Source of the DNA: Alkalilimnicola ehrlichii
Lineage (GTDB): Bacteria; Pseudomonadota; Gammaproteobacteria; Nitrococcales; AK92
NCBI RefSeq assembly: GCF_003399765.1
Contig: NZ_NFZV01000011.1
Coordinates: forward strand, 62,001-126,000
Direction: 5' to 3'
Length of the DNA stretch: 64,000 nt
Shown: positions 1-8,855 of the stretch, one piece after another
Numbering within the stretch: the first letter of the stretch is position 1
How the letters are laid out: every line of letters starts with the position of its first letter
Position numbers and translations under genes: made by a program
Notes under the pieces: generated by a model
The model's input: only the letters and a program-made list of their open reading frames with translations
Database searches by the model: none
What the model was told of the DNA's origin: nothing

Positions 1-440
1 ATCAGATTACCTTGCGCGATGGCGTAGACTTCTCCATCGGCACCGCGCAGAGGCGCCATCAACAAACTGCCGCCCCGCAAACTGCTGGCGTTACCCAACG
101 AAGATACCGTGATATCGATGGTTTGGCCGGGTTTAGCAAAAGGCGGCAGATCGGCCATGATCATGACCGCCGCCACGTTACGCGACTGAAAATTAACGTT
201 CGGCGGGATCGTCACTCCTTGAGCGGCCAGCATCGCGCGGATGCTTTGCACGGTGAAGGGCGTCTGGGTCGTCTGATCGCCGGTGCCGTCAAGGCCGACA
301 ACCAGCCCGTAACCGACCAATTGGTTGCTCCGCACCCCGGCAACCGAGGCAACATCCTTGATCCGTTCTACCGCCTGTACCGGCGCGGCAACGAACAGGA
401 AGGTCAGCAGAACGAATACGGTTATGCGATTACGATACAT
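1..440 (-). CDS. flgI: Flagellar P-ring protein FlgI (partial, C-terminus beyond window)
   Basis: FlgI forms the periplasmic P ring around the flagellar rod. The minus strand from the ATG at 440 encodes about 146 residues before the window edge. A Sec signal peptide is visible, starting MYRNR with a hydrophobic core and likely cleavage after V-Q-A (residue 23). The mature start [20 protein letters not shown] and the later [13 protein letters not shown] segment are hallmarks of the family. FlgI proteins are about 365 residues, so more than half lies outside the window. The ATG has a GGAGAA ribosome site and follows flgH by 17 bases, so it is the last visible gene of the flgB operon. Identification is secure. 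Confidence 0.93.
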   Translation of the reverse strand, partial: MYRNRITVFVLLTFLFVAAPVQAVERIKDVASVAGVRSNQLVGYGLVVGLDGTGDQTTQTPFTVQSIRAMLAAQGVTIPPNVNFQSRNVAAVMIMADLPPFAKPGQTIDITVSSLGNASSLRGGSLLMAPLRGADGEVYAIAQGNL

Positions 441-457
441 AGCTGTTCTCCGCCCGC

Positions 458-1132
458 TCACATCGGCATCCAGATACTGAAGAATAGGCGCTGCAACCAC
501 CCCATTTGACTGGCATCGGCCAAGGCACCGGTGCCGGTATAGCTGATCTGGGCGTTTGCAATCCGCGTCGACGAGATCGTGTTACCTGTGCCCAGGTCTT
601 CCGGTCGGATAACGCCGTTCACCGTCACGTATTCGTCGCCACGGTTAAGCGTGAGTTTTTTCTGCCCCTGAACGACTAAATTACCGTTCGGATGGACTTC
701 AATAACCGTCGCCGTCAACGTGCCTTGGAGCTGGTTGCTTTGCCCCGTCGTGCCGCCGCCTTGGAACGAGCGATCGGCCTCGGCCGAGGCCGATAAAGGA
801 TTACCGCCGATGGTTGCCGCCCGCCCGCCAAAGATCGGCACGCCGATATTGGCCTCGCTGCTGCGTGTGATATTGGCATTGGCGTCTTTGCTCGCCGCCG
901 TCTGCTCTTCGAGAATAATCGTGACGAGATCCCCAACCCGGCGCGCGATGCGGTCCTCGTACAGACGAACATCGCGACCGGCCTGGAAAATACCGCCCGT
1001 AACCTCCTGCGGGGGAGTTCTTAACTCCGGCTGCGGCAATGGCGGCGGCGGATCGGGCTGAACGCGCGGTGCGGCGCAAGCGCTGATCAATACCACCACC
1101 GGCAACCAAGCCAATTTGAGCAGAGCGTTCAT
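458..1132 (-). CDS. flgH: Flagellar L-ring lipoprotein FlgH
   Basis: This outer-membrane lipoprotein builds the L ring of the basal body. The product has 224 residues, the normal size. A lipoprotein signal ends in the lipobox L-I-S-A-C, with Cys19 as the lipidated residue, followed by a Pro-rich linker. The segment [15 protein letters not shown] and the C-terminal [19 protein letters not shown] region with a terminal WLQRLFF are typical of FlgH. The ATG is preceded by GGGGGAG at good spacing. It lies between flgG and flgI in the rod/ring operon and is probably transcribed from the sigma-54 promoter before flgB. Confidence 0.95.
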   Translation of the reverse strand: MNALLKLAWLPVVVLISACAAPRVQPDPPPPLPQPELRTPPQEVTGGIFQAGRDVRLYEDRIARRVGDLVTIILEEQTAASKDANANITRSSEANIGVPIFGGRAATIGGNPLSASAEADRSFQGGGTTGQSNQLQGTLTATVIEVHPNGNLVVQGQKKLTLNRGDEYVTVNGVIRPEDLGTGNTISSTRIANAQISYTGTGALADASQMGWLQRLFFSIWMPM

Positions 1133-1159
1133 GCTAACTCCCCCTTTTCCGCCGTTGGC

Positions 1160-1944
1160 TTAGAGCGTGTTGGTGATGAACTGCAACATTTGATCGGTGC
1201 TGGAGATCGCCTTGGTGTTGGTCTCGAACGAGCGCTGAGTCTCGATCATGTTCACCAACTCCTCGGCAATGTTAACGTTGGAGCTTTCCAACGCGCCCTG
1301 CACCAGACTGCCCAAGCCGTTCAAGCCGGGCGTACCTTCTTGGGGTGCCCCGCTGGCAGCGGTTTCTACAAACAGATTCTGCCCGATCGGTTGCAGGCCG
1401 GCCGGGTTAACGAAATCGGCGAGCTGAACGTTACCGATCTGGATCGGCTGAGGCTGACCAGCGATCTGAGCAGTTACCGTTCCGTCCTTACCGATAGTGA
1501 GGTTCTGGATACCGTCCGGCAGCTGCAACCCCGGCTGTAAGCGTTGTCCGCTGGAGGTGACGACTTCACCTTGGTCGTTGACCTGGAAAGAACCGTCGCG
1601 AGTATAGGCGATGGTGCCGTCAGGTTGATCGATTTGGAAAAACCTCGCCCTTCAATGGCCATATCAAGGCCATTATCGGTTTGTACGAGATTGCCTTGGG
1701 TGTGCATTTTTTCGGTGCTGGCGACGCGCACACCGGTTCCCAAGGAAAGCCCCGACGGCATCAGGGTGTTTTCCGAGGTCTGACCGCCGGCCTGTCGTAC
1801 CGTCTGATAGATCAGGTCTTCGAAGTTGGCGCGGTCTTTCTTAAAACCGGTGGTATTGACGTTCGCCAAATTGTTGGAGACCACGTTCATACGCGTTTGT
1901 TGCGCATCTAAGCCGGTCTTCGCGACCCACAACGCTGGGTTCAT
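1160..1944 (-). CDS. flgG: Flagellar distal rod protein FlgG (frame broken once as read)
   Basis: FlgG forms the distal rod. The N-terminal part from the ATG at 1944 has the rod/hook motif [20 protein letters not shown] and [20 protein letters not shown]. The frame is lost after D-M-A-I-E-G-R-G-F. The remainder, [18 protein letters not shown] onward to the C-terminal [20 protein letters not shown], is in another frame. The break is in the A-run at 1638-1642 (five A, where six restore [12 protein letters not shown]). With one base added the gene encodes 261 residues, the normal FlgG length. I therefore read it as an intact gene carrying a homopolymer deletion, although a true pseudogene cannot be excluded. 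A GAGGTGATCTC ribosome site precedes the ATG. Confidence 0.9.
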
Positions 1945-1998
1945 GAGATCACCTCATTCATTCTTGTCGTGAAACGAGTTAGCAATTACTGCGCCAGA

Positions 1999-2739
1999 TC
2001 AGCTCTGACGCAATAAGCGCGTACTCACTTCGTCGTTTTCTTTCGCCGTCGACATTAATTTGACGTAGGTTTCGAACTGGCGCGCGTTATCTATCATCTG
2101 CACCAACGCATCGACCGTGTTGACGTTGCTGCCTTCTAGCACGCCACTGGCGATCGTGACGCCGGCATCGGCCACCGCTTCGTCGCCACCTACCAGACGG
2201 AACAGACCGTCAGCGCCTTTTTCCAACTGATTTGGCTCAGGATCGACCAGCTTAATCCGATCGAGCACCGCCAAAACATTGGCATCCTGGCCGAGCGGCA
2301 CGATGCTGATCGTGCCGTCGTTGCCGATTTCCACCTTGTCCGCCGGCGGTATAGCCACGGGACCGTTATTCCCCATCACCAATTCGCCGGAACCAGTTTC
2401 CAACAAGCCTGCATTGTTAATGCGCAAATCGCCGCGCCGGGTGTAGGCTTCCGCGCCGTCCGGGGCTTGAACGGCAATCCAACCGTCGCCTTGCACGGCG
2501 ATATCGAGATCGCGCCCGGTGTTCATCATCGTTCCACCGGACATATCCGCCCCGATCCCGGTTTCCTGCGAATAGACTCGGCTTGGCAAACCGGGGCCGT
2601 ACACCGGCGCGCTCAAATACGCGTCGAGATCGGCCCGAAAACCGGGCGTGTTCGCATTGGCCAGGTTATGGCTGGTATGTTGCTGCGCCTGCAAATTGTG
2701 CTTAGCGCCCGTCATAGCCAGATAGAGAAAACGGTCCAT
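1999..2739 (-). CDS. flgF: Flagellar proximal rod protein FlgF
   Basis: FlgF is a proximal rod subunit exported by the flagellar type III system. The 246-residue product has the family's N-terminal helix (MDRFLYLAMTGAKHNLQAQQ), the SHNLANANTPGFRADL motif and the C-terminal SNVNTVDALVQMIDNARQFE motif shared by rod and hook axial proteins. Length is normal. The ATG at 2739 follows an AAGGTGATC ribosome site, 11 bases after flgE. flgG begins 54 bases downstream, the widest gap inside this operon. No sequence defect is seen. Confidence 0.94.
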   Translation of the reverse strand: MDRFLYLAMTGAKHNLQAQQHTSHNLANANTPGFRADLDAYLSAPVYGPGLPSRVYSQETGIGADMSGGTMMNTGRDLDIAVQGDGWIAVQAPDGAEAYTRRGDLRINNAGLLETGSGELVMGNNGPVAIPPADKVEIGNDGTISIVPLGQDANVLAVLDRIKLVDPEPNQLEKGADGLFRLVGGDEAVADAGVTIASGVLEGSNVNTVDALVQMIDNARQFETYVKLMSTAKENDEVSTRLLRQS

Positions 2740-2750
2740 GGTCGATCACC

Positions 2751-4028
2751 TTAACGGGTTGCGTTCATCAGTTCCTGCGTGATCGCATCCTGCGTACTGA
2801 TCATCTTCGCGTTGGCCTGATAGCTCCGCTGAGCGGTGATCATCTTCACCAGCTGTTCGCTGATGTTGACATTGGATTGCTCCAAAGCACCCGCTTGCAA
2901 GCCGCCGAAATCTCCACTCTCCGGCGCCCCAAGAATCGGCTGACCGGAGTCGAAAGTTTCTAGCCACGCATTATTACCGTGCGGCTGCAAGTTATGCGGG
3001 CTCGGGAATTTGGCCAACGCGACTTGTCCCAACGGATCGGTTTGACCGTTCGAGTAACGCGCAAAGATCGTACCGTCGCTCTCCACCGTCACCGTGGTGA
3101 ACTGGCCGGCCGCGAAGCCGTCTTGCGCCAATTCGCTGACGCTGAAGGATGAGCCGTACTGCGTCATGTTGCGCAGATCCAAGCCGGTGATATCCAAATC
3201 GGCCGCACCGGCGAGAGGGCTGCCAGGCCCAGTCGAGAACGTTACGTTCTGGAGGTCGGCATTGGTAAAATCAGGTGGCATCACGCCTGCCGGGCTGATG
3301 CCGACCATCATCCCGTTGTTATCGAACTGGACGTGAATGGGGTCCGAGTTATCCGGCTCCTGGCCGCCCAGTCGCGTATGAACTTCCCAGGTATTTTCGT
3401 CCGGATCGTCCGTTTTAACGAAGTAGAAGTCGATCATGTGCTCGCGCCCGAGGGAGTCGAAAACACTACCCGTGGTCGCGTAGGAATAGGTATTGGGATC
3501 GTCGGCATCGAAGGCGCCAGCCGGCAAGGTCTCCGCGAACGCATGCATGTTGGCGCTGACCCTAAAGTTCTGTGTCGCGTTCGGCGCGATATCGCCGGTG
3601 TTAATGCGCATCGGCCCCAAGGCATTGGTGACATTCCCGTCCGGCGACATCTGGTAGCCGGTCAACCGATGGCCGTCCGGGTTGACGATATAGCCGTCCG
3701 GATCAGGGTCGAAATTACCCGCCCGGGTATAGCTAATGGAGCCGTTGTTATCCATTCGGAAGAAGCCGGTACCGTTCACCATCATGTCCAAGGTTTTTCC
3801 GGTAAACTCCGGCTGCCCCTGCTCGAACAATTGCTTCACGTTGGTCAGTCGCACACCGTGACCGATTGCATTCTGCGCGACACCTAAGTGGCTGGTCGCA
3901 AAGATATCGGCGAATTCGGCACGCGACTGTTTGAAACCGTGAGTCTGACCGTTAGCAATGTTATTGCCCGTCACGTCAAGACTAGCGGACGCGGCTTTCA
4001 AGCCGGTCAATGCACTTTCGAAACTCAT
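2751..4028 (-). CDS. flgE: Flagellar hook protein FlgE
   Basis: FlgE polymerises into the hook, the universal joint outside the outer membrane. The 425-residue product carries the axial-protein N-terminus (MSFESALTGLKAASASLDVT, then GNNIANGQTHGFKQSRAEFAD), the internal NGTGFFRMDNNG and TRAGNFDPD segments, and the C-terminal SNVNISEQLVKMITAQRSYQ motif. The canonical NNIANxxTxGFK signature is slightly altered (GQTHG). It is somewhat longer than the enterobacterial FlgE in its variable central domain. The ATG has a CGGAG ribosome site, and flgD lies 26 bases upstream. Confidence 0.94.
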   Translation of the reverse strand: MSFESALTGLKAASASLDVTGNNIANGQTHGFKQSRAEFADIFATSHLGVAQNAIGHGVRLTNVKQLFEQGQPEFTGKTLDMMVNGTGFFRMDNNGSISYTRAGNFDPDPDGYIVNPDGHRLTGYQMSPDGNVTNALGPMRINTGDIAPNATQNFRVSANMHAFAETLPAGAFDADDPNTYSYATTGSVFDSLGREHMIDFYFVKTDDPDENTWEVHTRLGGQEPDNSDPIHVQFDNNGMMVGISPAGVMPPDFTNADLQNVTFSTGPGSPLAGAADLDITGLDLRNMTQYGSSFSVSELAQDGFAAGQFTTVTVESDGTIFARYSNGQTDPLGQVALAKFPSPHNLQPHGNNAWLETFDSGQPILGAPESGDFGGLQAGALEQSNVNISEQLVKMITAQRSYQANAKMISTQDAITQELMNATR

Positions 4029-4054
4029 TTCGTATTCTCCGTTATGGTTCCCGA

Positions 4055-4720
4055 TTACATGATCTGACGTACGTCAGCCAGACTTAACTCACCGAGCCCT
4101 TCCAAGCTCAACATGGGGCTTCCCCCGTTCTTGCTGAGGCTTACGCTAGTGACCTTTGCTCCCATTAGGGTTGCGACCTCGATGGTCTCGCCCATGAAGA
4201 CGGTTTCGGCACGAACCTGATACCGCCCGGGGGGCATGGCGCGGCCTTCGCTATCGACCCCATCCCACGTAAAAGGCACTTCGCCCCCATTCTGAGCTCC
4301 GAGCGATATCTGGCGCACGAACTCGCCGCTCTCGCTGTAAATCCGCAGCGTCAAGTTATCGACACTACGCGGCAGCTGAATAAAACCTCTCATGCCGCCT
4401 TCTTCTTTAAGGCTACCTTTATTCGTTTCGACAATGACTTCGCGGTCGATCAGCGACGCTGCGCGCAGCGCCTGATCGCCTGCCAGATCCTGTTGAAACT
4501 TCTTAAAAGACTCTTGTAACTCAGTGATTCCGCTAGCCGTTGTAAACTGCGCGATCTGCGACAAGAACTCGCCGTTATCCATCGGATTGAACGGATCTTG
4601 GTTTTGCAACTGCGCAATCATCAGGGTCAGAAAATCCTGCTGCCCCAGCTCGTTCTGCGGATGGCTCGCTGACCGCTGTTCGCCCAGAACACCGCTTCCG
4701 CCTAATGCACTAAGATTCAT
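4055..4720 (-). CDS. flgD: Flagellar hook-cap / basal-body rod modification protein FlgD
   Basis: FlgD caps the growing hook and is needed for FlgE assembly. The 221-residue product contains the family signature LGQQDFLTLMIAQLQNQDPF and NPMDNGEFLSQIAQFTTASG, followed by a FlgD Ig-like region (GGEVPFTWDGVDSEGRAMPP) and the FlgD Tudor-like C-terminus. Length is normal. It sits between flgC and flgE as expected, with a GGGGGCGAGGGG tract immediately before the ATG acting as ribosome site. No defect is seen. Confidence 0.94.
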   Translation of the reverse strand: MNLSALGGSGVLGEQRSASHPQNELGQQDFLTLMIAQLQNQDPFNPMDNGEFLSQIAQFTTASGITELQESFKKFQQDLAGDQALRAASLIDREVIVETNKGSLKEEGGMRGFIQLPRSVDNLTLRIYSESGEFVRQISLGAQNGGEVPFTWDGVDSEGRAMPPGRYQVRAETVFMGETIEVATLMGAKVTSVSLSKNGGSPMLSLEGLGELSLADVRQIM

Positions 4721-4732
4721 CCCCTCGCCCCC

Positions 4733-5152
4733 TTAGCTACCCAATCGTAGGGTCTGTAGCATCAGTTCTTTGGAGGTGTTCATCACCTCGACGTTGTTCT
4801 GATAAGAACGCGATGCCGACATCATATTGACCATCTCTTCCACCGTGTTCACGTTGGAGCGGTACACGTACCCCTGCTCGTCCGCCATCGGATGATTAGG
4901 CATATACATCGCCTTAGCCGGCGCATCGCTCTCAACAATGCCGCGGATTTCCACCGGGACGTGCTGTTGCGGCGCGTTGCCTTGGGCATCCCGCAATGCA
5001 GCGGCAAATATGGGCTGCCGGGAACGATAAGCCTCGGCTTCGCTACCGGCGACGGTTTCGGCGTTCGCCAAATTACTGGCGGTCAGATTCAGGCGCAGCG
5101 ACTGCGCCGTCATTCCGGAGCCGGAAATATCAAATACGTGAAACAGCGACAT
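4733..5152 (-). CDS. flgC: Flagellar proximal rod protein FlgC
   Basis: FlgC is a proximal rod subunit. The 139-residue product begins MSLFHVFDISGSGMTAQSLR and carries NLTASNLANAETVAGSEAEAY plus the C-terminal SNVNTVEEMVNMMSASRSYQ motif. Length matches the family (about 135). It is separated from flgB by only 6 bases, so translation is probably coupled. A GGGGGGAATAA tract upstream gives a strong ribosome site. Confidence 0.94.
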   Translation of the reverse strand: MSLFHVFDISGSGMTAQSLRLNLTASNLANAETVAGSEAEAYRSRQPIFAAALRDAQGNAPQQHVPVEIRGIVESDAPAKAMYMPNHPMADEQGYVYRSNVNTVEEMVNMMSASRSYQNNVEVMNTSKELMLQTLRLGS

Positions 5153-5158
5153 GGTCGA

Positions 5159-5560
5159 TTATTCCCCCCTGAGTGCGCCGACTAAGCCCTGAATGCGATC
5201 GCCAAGGAAGGTCAGCGACGCCTGGTAATGCACCGAGTTTTCGGCAAACTTACTTTGTTCGGCATGCATCTCTACCGTATTGCCGTCCAACGCCGGGCCA
5301 TACGGCACGCGGTAGAGCATTTCCGCACGGCCGGCGCTAAAGTTTGCAGGTTGCAGGTGGCGCTCGTTCGTCGTTTGTAACGGCGCCATTTTCTGACCGG
5401 CGGTGGCTTGCTGCATAGCCGCCTGAAAATCGAAATCGCGGGCTTTAAAATGGGGCGTATCGGCGTTCGCGAGATTCTCCGCCAATACTTTGGCGCGCTC
5501 GGAACGCAGGTTCAGCGCAGCGGGATGAGCGCCTAAGGCTTTATCGAAAGAGATACTCAT
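5159..5560 (-). CDS. flgB: Flagellar proximal rod protein FlgB
   Basis: FlgB is the first gene of the rod/hook operon and encodes a proximal rod subunit of 133 residues. The protein starts MSISFDKALGAHPAALNLRS and has the SERAKVLAENLANADTPHFK signature. I chose the ATG at 5560 because GAGGTG lies five bases upstream; a TTG four codons earlier is in frame but would bury this site. A near-perfect sigma-54 promoter is placed about 24 bases upstream of the ATG (predicted start near 5584). Transcription probably continues through flgI and beyond the window. Confidence 0.94.
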   Translation of the reverse strand: MSISFDKALGAHPAALNLRSERAKVLAENLANADTPHFKARDFDFQAAMQQATAGQKMAPLQTTNERHLQPANFSAGRAEMLYRVPYGPALDGNTVEMHAEQSKFAENSVHYQASLTFLGDRIQGLVGALRGE

Positions 5561-5595
5561 GTCGCACCTCAAATAACGGACTTATGCCGTCATTT

Positions 5596-5610
5596 GCAAT
5601 GTGCGTGCCA
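5596..5610 (-). promoter_or_regulatory. Sigma-54 (RpoN) promoter of the flgB operon
   Basis: On the minus strand the bases read TGGCACGCACATTGC, a full match to TGGCAC-N5-TTGC with GG and GC elements ten bases apart. The predicted start near 5584 leaves a 24-base leader before flgB. RpoN control of hook/basal-body genes is the known class II/III scheme in Pseudomonas and Vibrio. An activator-binding site was not identified in the remaining 280 bases up to cheR, and I see no gene there. Confidence 0.85.
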
Positions 5611-5889
5611 ACAATCAAAAATTACCGGATAGGAGGTTAAATCGATCAGGACAACCAAAAGCGCCCGGCACGGTAAGCGGACTGCATCGCTCCGCCCAGG
5701 AGCATATGCCGCCGCCCCTGCCCACGGGTTCTTTCATTCAAAAACAAGCGGATATGTCTCGCAACGGACCTGGCGCTGCCGAAATTTTGACTCCTACCAG
5801 GTAGGATTTCCGTCACTATTCCGGCATACCGACACCCAAGATCGCCACCGGCTCGGCAGCAAAGCAAGAGGACGCTATTCCATGGCTCC

Positions 5890-6704
5890 TCAGTTACCGC
5901 GCACCTGATAGATCACCCCTTTCGGCAAGCGGATCATCTCATAGTCGTCGGCTTGCCGAGCTAAAGATTCGGATGCTCCGACAATCAGGTATCCGCCCGG
6001 ATTTAGCGTCTTCGCCATCCGCGCCAGAATATCGGTGCGCGACTCAACCGAAAAATAGATCAACACGTTCGACAAAGATACACGTCGAAACGCCCAAGCA
6101 CGGCAAAACTTTCAAGCAGATTATGAGTGCGAAAGCTCGCCCTTCGCTTAATTTCCGGTCTTACCTCCCACGTCTGCGGGTCAAGTTCGCGGAAGAAGCG
6201 AACACGCCTTTCGTCAGTCAGCCCCCGTGTGATCGCCGAGCTGTTATAGCGGCCTAAGGAAGCTTGCTCTACAATTTGCGGCGATATATCCGTACCCAAC
6301 ACCTCGCCGTCCAGACGGCCGCCCTGCTCGTTATATTCCTGAAGACTCATACTGATGGAGTAGGCCTCCTGCCCGGACGAACAGCCTGCCGACCAGACTC
6401 GGGCGTTATAAACCCGTCGCTTCTGCAGCTCCGGAAAGACGTATTCCTTTAAAATAGCGTAGGGATAATTGTCGCGGAAAAACTGCGTTTCATTGGTTGT
6501 CATCGCCTCGATGACTTGCGCGCGCAAGTTACCGCCACCAAAACGATCCAGTTGCGCCACCAACTCCCCCAGATCGTGAAAACCATGCTCCAACATAACA
6601 GGAGCCAACCGGCTGGCAACCAGATACTGTTTGTTCTCACCCAAGACGATGCCGCAGGCTCGTTCCAGAAACTCTCGGAAATCCTGATAATGCTCAGGCT
6701 TCAT
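5890..6704 (-). CDS. cheR: Chemotaxis protein methyltransferase CheR (frame broken once as read)
   Basis: CheR uses SAM to methylate glutamates of chemoreceptors. The N-terminal domain (FREFLERACGIVLGENKQYL) and the SAM-binding segment (RVWSAGCSSGQEAYSISM, then GTDIS) are intact. The frame breaks in the conserved F-D-V-x-x-C-R-N-V-L-I-Y-F motif: it reads FDVYLCRTC-stop, while NVLIYFSVESRTDILARMA continues in another frame. One missing base at about 6070 explains it, and the repaired protein has 271 residues, normal for CheR. The start is uncertain: ATG at 6704 (MKPEHYQDF) or TTG at 6719. cheV is upstream on the same strand, an arrangement shared with Pseudomonas. Confidence 0.88.
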
Positions 6705-6871
6705 CAATGCTGACGCCAACGTTCATTAAACCTCTTCCGACCGCTGCATAGAAGGTGGCCATCACGTATCATCCAAGCTGCACGGTCACGGTTAAGAGTG
6801 CATCGAATGCCTTTGCGGCTCGATACCCTCCCGACAATCCTCAGTCTAGCTCATCAAACAGAACATCGACC

Positions 6872-7804
6872 TTAAGGTGCCAAGGCGTCAAGGCGAGCAA
6901 CCACCAATCCCGCTAACTCATCGGGGTGAAACTTCGGCAAGAAATCATTCGCCCCAACCCGCTGCACCATACTCTTATTAAACATACCACTAAGCGAAGT
7001 ATGAAGCAGAACATGAATGTGTTTCAGCCCTTCTTCACCCCGTATAGCTGTTGTCAAACTATAACCATCCATGCGCGGCATTTCGATGTCGGAAATCACC
7101 ATGGCCAAACGCTTGAACGGAGACGAGGAATCCTTCTCCCATGCCTGCAAGGTCTCATAAGCGGATTGCCCATCATTAACCAAGGTATATTCGACGCCGA
7201 TTTTCTCCAAGGTGCGCTTGATTTGGTTACGCGCGACAACCGAGTCGTCGGCAACCAGAATATGATACTGGCCGGCGCCTTCGTGTTGGCTCAGGCCGGT
7301 GGAATCCTGCAATTCCAGCTGTACGCCCCCAGCCCGGTTGACTTCATCAAGCACCTTCTCGACATCGACGATCTGCACCATCTTGCCGTCAACCTTGGCC
7401 ACAGCGGTGAGATAGGCCCCGGCAGCATTTTGCGGCGGCGGCAGCACATCCTGCCAATTTACATTAACGATGCGATCGACACCCGCCACCAGAAAGCCCT
7501 GCACCGAACGATTGTATTCGGTGATAATGACCGCATTGCCAGCCGACTCCGCCAAAGCCCTTCCTGTAGTTGCCTGGCTTAAGTCGAATATGGAAATTGT
7601 CTTACCGCGAATATGCGCCACGCCGCGTACGATTGTGTGAGACTTCGGCATTTTCACCAACGGCGGGCTAACAATCACTTCCCGCACTTTAAAAACATTG
7701 ATGCCGAATACTTGACTGCCGTTCATACGAAACAGCAACAACTCCATACGGTTGGAGCCCGCCAAATTCGTACGCTGATCAACGGTATGCATTATGCCTG
7801 ACAT
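6872..7804 (-). CDS. cheV: Chemotaxis coupling protein CheV (CheW-receiver fusion)
   Basis: CheV couples receptors to the CheA kinase and is tuned by phosphorylation. The 310-residue protein has a CheW-like domain (about residues 15-170; FRMNGSQVFGINVFKVREVI) followed by a response-regulator receiver (about 180-305) with the acidic DD pair in ILVADDSVVAR, the phospho-acceptor Asp in VISDIEMPRMDG and the conserved Lys near FLPKF. I placed the start at the ATG at 7804 because GAGGAAGG lies just upstream; the frame is open further upstream, but that sequence holds the promoter. A FliA-type promoter lies about 20 bases upstream of the predicted transcript start. Confidence 0.93.
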   Translation of the reverse strand: MSGIMHTVDQRTNLAGSNRMELLLFRMNGSQVFGINVFKVREVIVSPPLVKMPKSHTIVRGVAHIRGKTISIFDLSQATTGRALAESAGNAVIITEYNRSVQGFLVAGVDRIVNVNWQDVLPPPQNAAGAYLTAVAKVDGKMVQIVDVEKVLDEVNRAGGVQLELQDSTGLSQHEGAGQYHILVADDSVVARNQIKRTLEKIGVEYTLVNDGQSAYETLQAWEKDSSSPFKRLAMVISDIEMPRMDGYSLTTAIRGEEGLKHIHVLLHTSLSGMFNKSMVQRVGANDFLPKFHPDELAGLVVARLDALAP

Positions 7805-7832
7805 GGTGCCCTTCCTCGTCGCCTCGTCCAGT

Positions 7833-7859
7833 TCATCGGCGGGCACCGGGAAACCTTTA
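7833..7859 (-). promoter_or_regulatory. Sigma-28 (FliA) promoter of cheV
   Basis: The minus strand reads TAAAGGTT, 11 bases, then GCCGATGA. Each element matches 7 of 8 positions of the FliA consensus TAAAGTTT-N11-GCCGATAA at exact spacing. The predicted start near 7824 is about 20 bases before the cheV ATG. This fits late-class expression of chemotaxis genes. Confidence 0.75.
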
Positions 7860-7891
7860 CAGCTTTTATGATTGCTTAGAGAACCGCGCGG

Positions 7892-7906
7892 CGGCACGGG
7901 AATTGC
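7892..7906 (+). promoter_or_regulatory. Sigma-54 (RpoN) promoter of flgA
   Basis: The bases read CGGCACGGGAATTGC, matching GGCAC-N5-TTGC with GG and GC ten bases apart. The predicted start is near 7918, about 35 bases before the flgA ATG. It lies in the divergent cheV-flgA space, back to back with the FliA promoter for cheV. Confidence 0.75.
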
Positions 7907-7952
7907 ACAGACCCAGGCAAGCCAGGGCAAATGACCGGCCAGGAGCTACCGA

Positions 7953-8714
7953 ATGCGTACAAGCGCTACGACCATAGTCCCACCGACGATGAAGAACGTC
8001 GGAATTTTGGCGCGTCTTACCTTACTGATTAACACCGTCCTAATCGGTACCTTAATGAGCACGAACGCGATTGCCAGCGGCAAATACCAGACCTTGGGCA
8101 GCATTCGGGAAACCGTTCGCATGTTCGCTATCGAGCAGCACGAAGGAAGCGGCCGAGATACCGAAATCGAAGTGGGACACTTGGACTCGCGGTTGCGCTT
8201 AGCAAGGTGTAGCCAGCCCTTATCGGCTTTTTCGCCGCACGATCAAGCTCGCCCCGGACACATGACCGTCGGCGTTCGCTGCGAAGGTAATCGCCCGTGG
8301 ACGCTTTATGTCCCGGTCCGGGTTAACAGCTACATTAACGTACTCACGCTGACCGCATCGAAACCTCGCGGAAGCACCTTAAACCACTCAGACTTACGCG
8401 CGGTCCGAAAAAATATCGCCACCCTACCCCACGGCTATTTTACCGACATGGAGGAGGTATTGGGCATGGAAGTACGCCGCCCATTGCGCCCGGGCGACGT
8501 ACTCTCGCCAAACGCCGTTACCCAACCGCGCATGGTCACGCGAGGGCAGGAAGTCTGGCTGATCGCGGAGGCTGGCAGCATCAGCGTTACCGCCAAGGCC
8601 ACAGCCTTGCAGCATGGCTCCCAGGGAGACCGCATACAAGTGCGCAATCTTTCATCCGGGCGTGTAATTGAGGCAGAGGTCATAGACGAAAATCGGGTTC
8701 GGACGGCATTATAA
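7953..8714 (+). CDS. flgA: Flagellar P-ring assembly chaperone FlgA
   Basis: FlgA is a periplasmic chaperone for FlgI assembly. The 253-residue product has an N-terminal hydrophobic export signal (LARLTLLINTVLIGTLMSTN, cleavage after about A-I-A-S), then a mature domain with the IEVGHLDSRLRLARCSQPL segment and the C-terminal SAF-like domain (LGMEVRRPLRPGDVL ... QEVWLIAEAGSISVTAKATA). The ATG at 7953 has AGGAG seven bases upstream; a second ATG at 7989 is less well placed. It faces cheV divergently and precedes flgMN. Confidence 0.93.
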   Translation: MRTSATTIVPPTMKNVGILARLTLLINTVLIGTLMSTNAIASGKYQTLGSIRETVRMFAIEQHEGSGRDTEIEVGHLDSRLRLARCSQPLSAFSPHDQARPGHMTVGVRCEGNRPWTLYVPVRVNSYINVLTLTASKPRGSTLNHSDLRAVRKNIATLPHGYFTDMEEVLGMEVRRPLRPGDVLSPNAVTQPRMVTRGQEVWLIAEAGSISVTAKATALQHGSQGDRIQVRNLSSGRVIEAEVIDENRVRTAL

Positions 8715-8735
8715 AGAGCGGCTTAAAATCCGGAT

Positions 8736-8762
8736 TAAAGTTCTCATAGTAATAGCCGATAC
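8736..8762 (+). promoter_or_regulatory. Sigma-28 (FliA) promoter of flgMN
   Basis: The bases read TAAAGTTC, 11 bases, then GCCGATAC, matching 7 of 8 positions in each FliA element at exact spacing. It lies about 90 bases upstream of flgM. FliA transcribing its own anti-sigma factor is the known feedback loop. Confidence 0.82.
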
Positions 8763-8855
8763 GGGTTACTAGGGAATCGTACAGCGCTTCCCTAGACTAA
8801 GGAGAGGTCGACGACTGCATGACTTTCGGCGACCAGGATCGCTAAGGAGACGACA

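Noticed and set aside
12-509. Plus-strand open frame of 165 codons at the window start
   Set aside because: It lies opposite flgI and the flgH end and shows no family features.
1160-1944. flgG and cheR as true pseudogenes (non-motile strain)
   Set aside because: Other flagellar genes and promoters are intact, and the same one-base-loss pattern affects unrelated genes, so error is more likely.
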